Below are positions 63,909 through 64,000 of a stretch of 64,000 nt of DNA, one piece after another. The position numbers and the translations under genes are program-made. Source of the DNA: Tissierellia bacterium (GTDB lineage Bacteria > Bacillota > Clostridia > Tissierellales > Peptoniphilaceae); contig JAUNVD010000004.1 in NCBI GenBank assembly GCA_030537855.1, positions 18,683 to 82,682 on the forward strand, in the 5' to 3' direction. The notes under the pieces were generated by a model. The model searched no databases and was not told the DNA's origin. It saw only the letters and a list, made by a program, of their open reading frames with translations. Numbering within the stretch: position 1 is the stretch's first letter; every line of letters starts with the position of its first letter.

Positions 63909-64000
63909 CTCTATGATGAGAAAATCTCTTATAAATGTAAGAATGTATTATTTATAACATATAGTAAATTAGTACGATATCACCCAAAGTTTTAGTTGTT

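Overview
The window is AT-rich and low-GC, with strong GGAGG ribosome binding sites, occasional TTG/GTG starts, S-layer homology domains, lipoproteins and no outer-membrane genes. Gene content (Clostridia-type purL, FprA flavodiiron protein, a propanediol microcompartment) points to an anaerobic Firmicute of the Clostridia/Tissierellia kind; the species cannot be fixed from the sequence alone. I saw no insertion sequences, prophage, CRISPR array or rRNA.

Layout. 1-5176: the end of an energy-coupling-factor (ECF) vitamin importer (a 5'-truncated EcfT and a double ATPase), followed by two surface proteins that look like the two halves of an intrinsic-factor/transcobalamin-type vitamin binder. 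5351-9604: a YcxB-like membrane protein, then an SsuABC-type ABC importer overlapping a D-serine deaminase. 9682-14395: an ABC exporter-like ATPase and a 1334-residue FtsX-type permease with a roughly 510-residue coiled coil. 14466-23157: single genes or pairs (hydroxyacid dehydrogenase, MATE exporter, flavodiiron protein, YfcC carrier, peroxiredoxin, MoxR ATPase with a VWA partner). 23446-23522: tRNA-Pro. 23713-35539: purine operon (structured leader, purC-F-M-N-H, a purD-purL fusion, purB). 35664-43404: CAAX protease, a large AraC-type regulator, an Spx/ArsC-like protein, an anchored protein of unknown function, an L,D-transpeptidase, and bioB with a BirA-like operator.

43579-63908 is the main accessory system: a coenzyme-B12-dependent diol (1,2-propanediol, possibly glycerol) utilisation microcompartment. 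A PocR-domain histidine kinase and an AraC-type response regulator precede a one-direction operon pduA-B-C-D-E-G-H-K-J-eutJ-M-N-O-P-(unknown membrane protein)-S-T-Q-U-V, which ends at a terminator. Dehydratase CDE makes the aldehyde, GH reactivates it, PduO/PduS regenerate adenosylcobalamin, PduP and PduQ dispose of the aldehyde, and A/B/J/K/N/T/U form the shell. Unusual points are: a second PduV/EutP GTPase and a PduQ relative that has lost its metal ligands, both lying before the sensor kinase; an unrecognised polytopic membrane protein inside the operon; a shell protein with a SAP/Rho-N-like tail; and no pduL between pduJ and eutJ, where related Firmicute operons carry it. The ECF system at the left edge may supply the B12 this pathway needs (inference).
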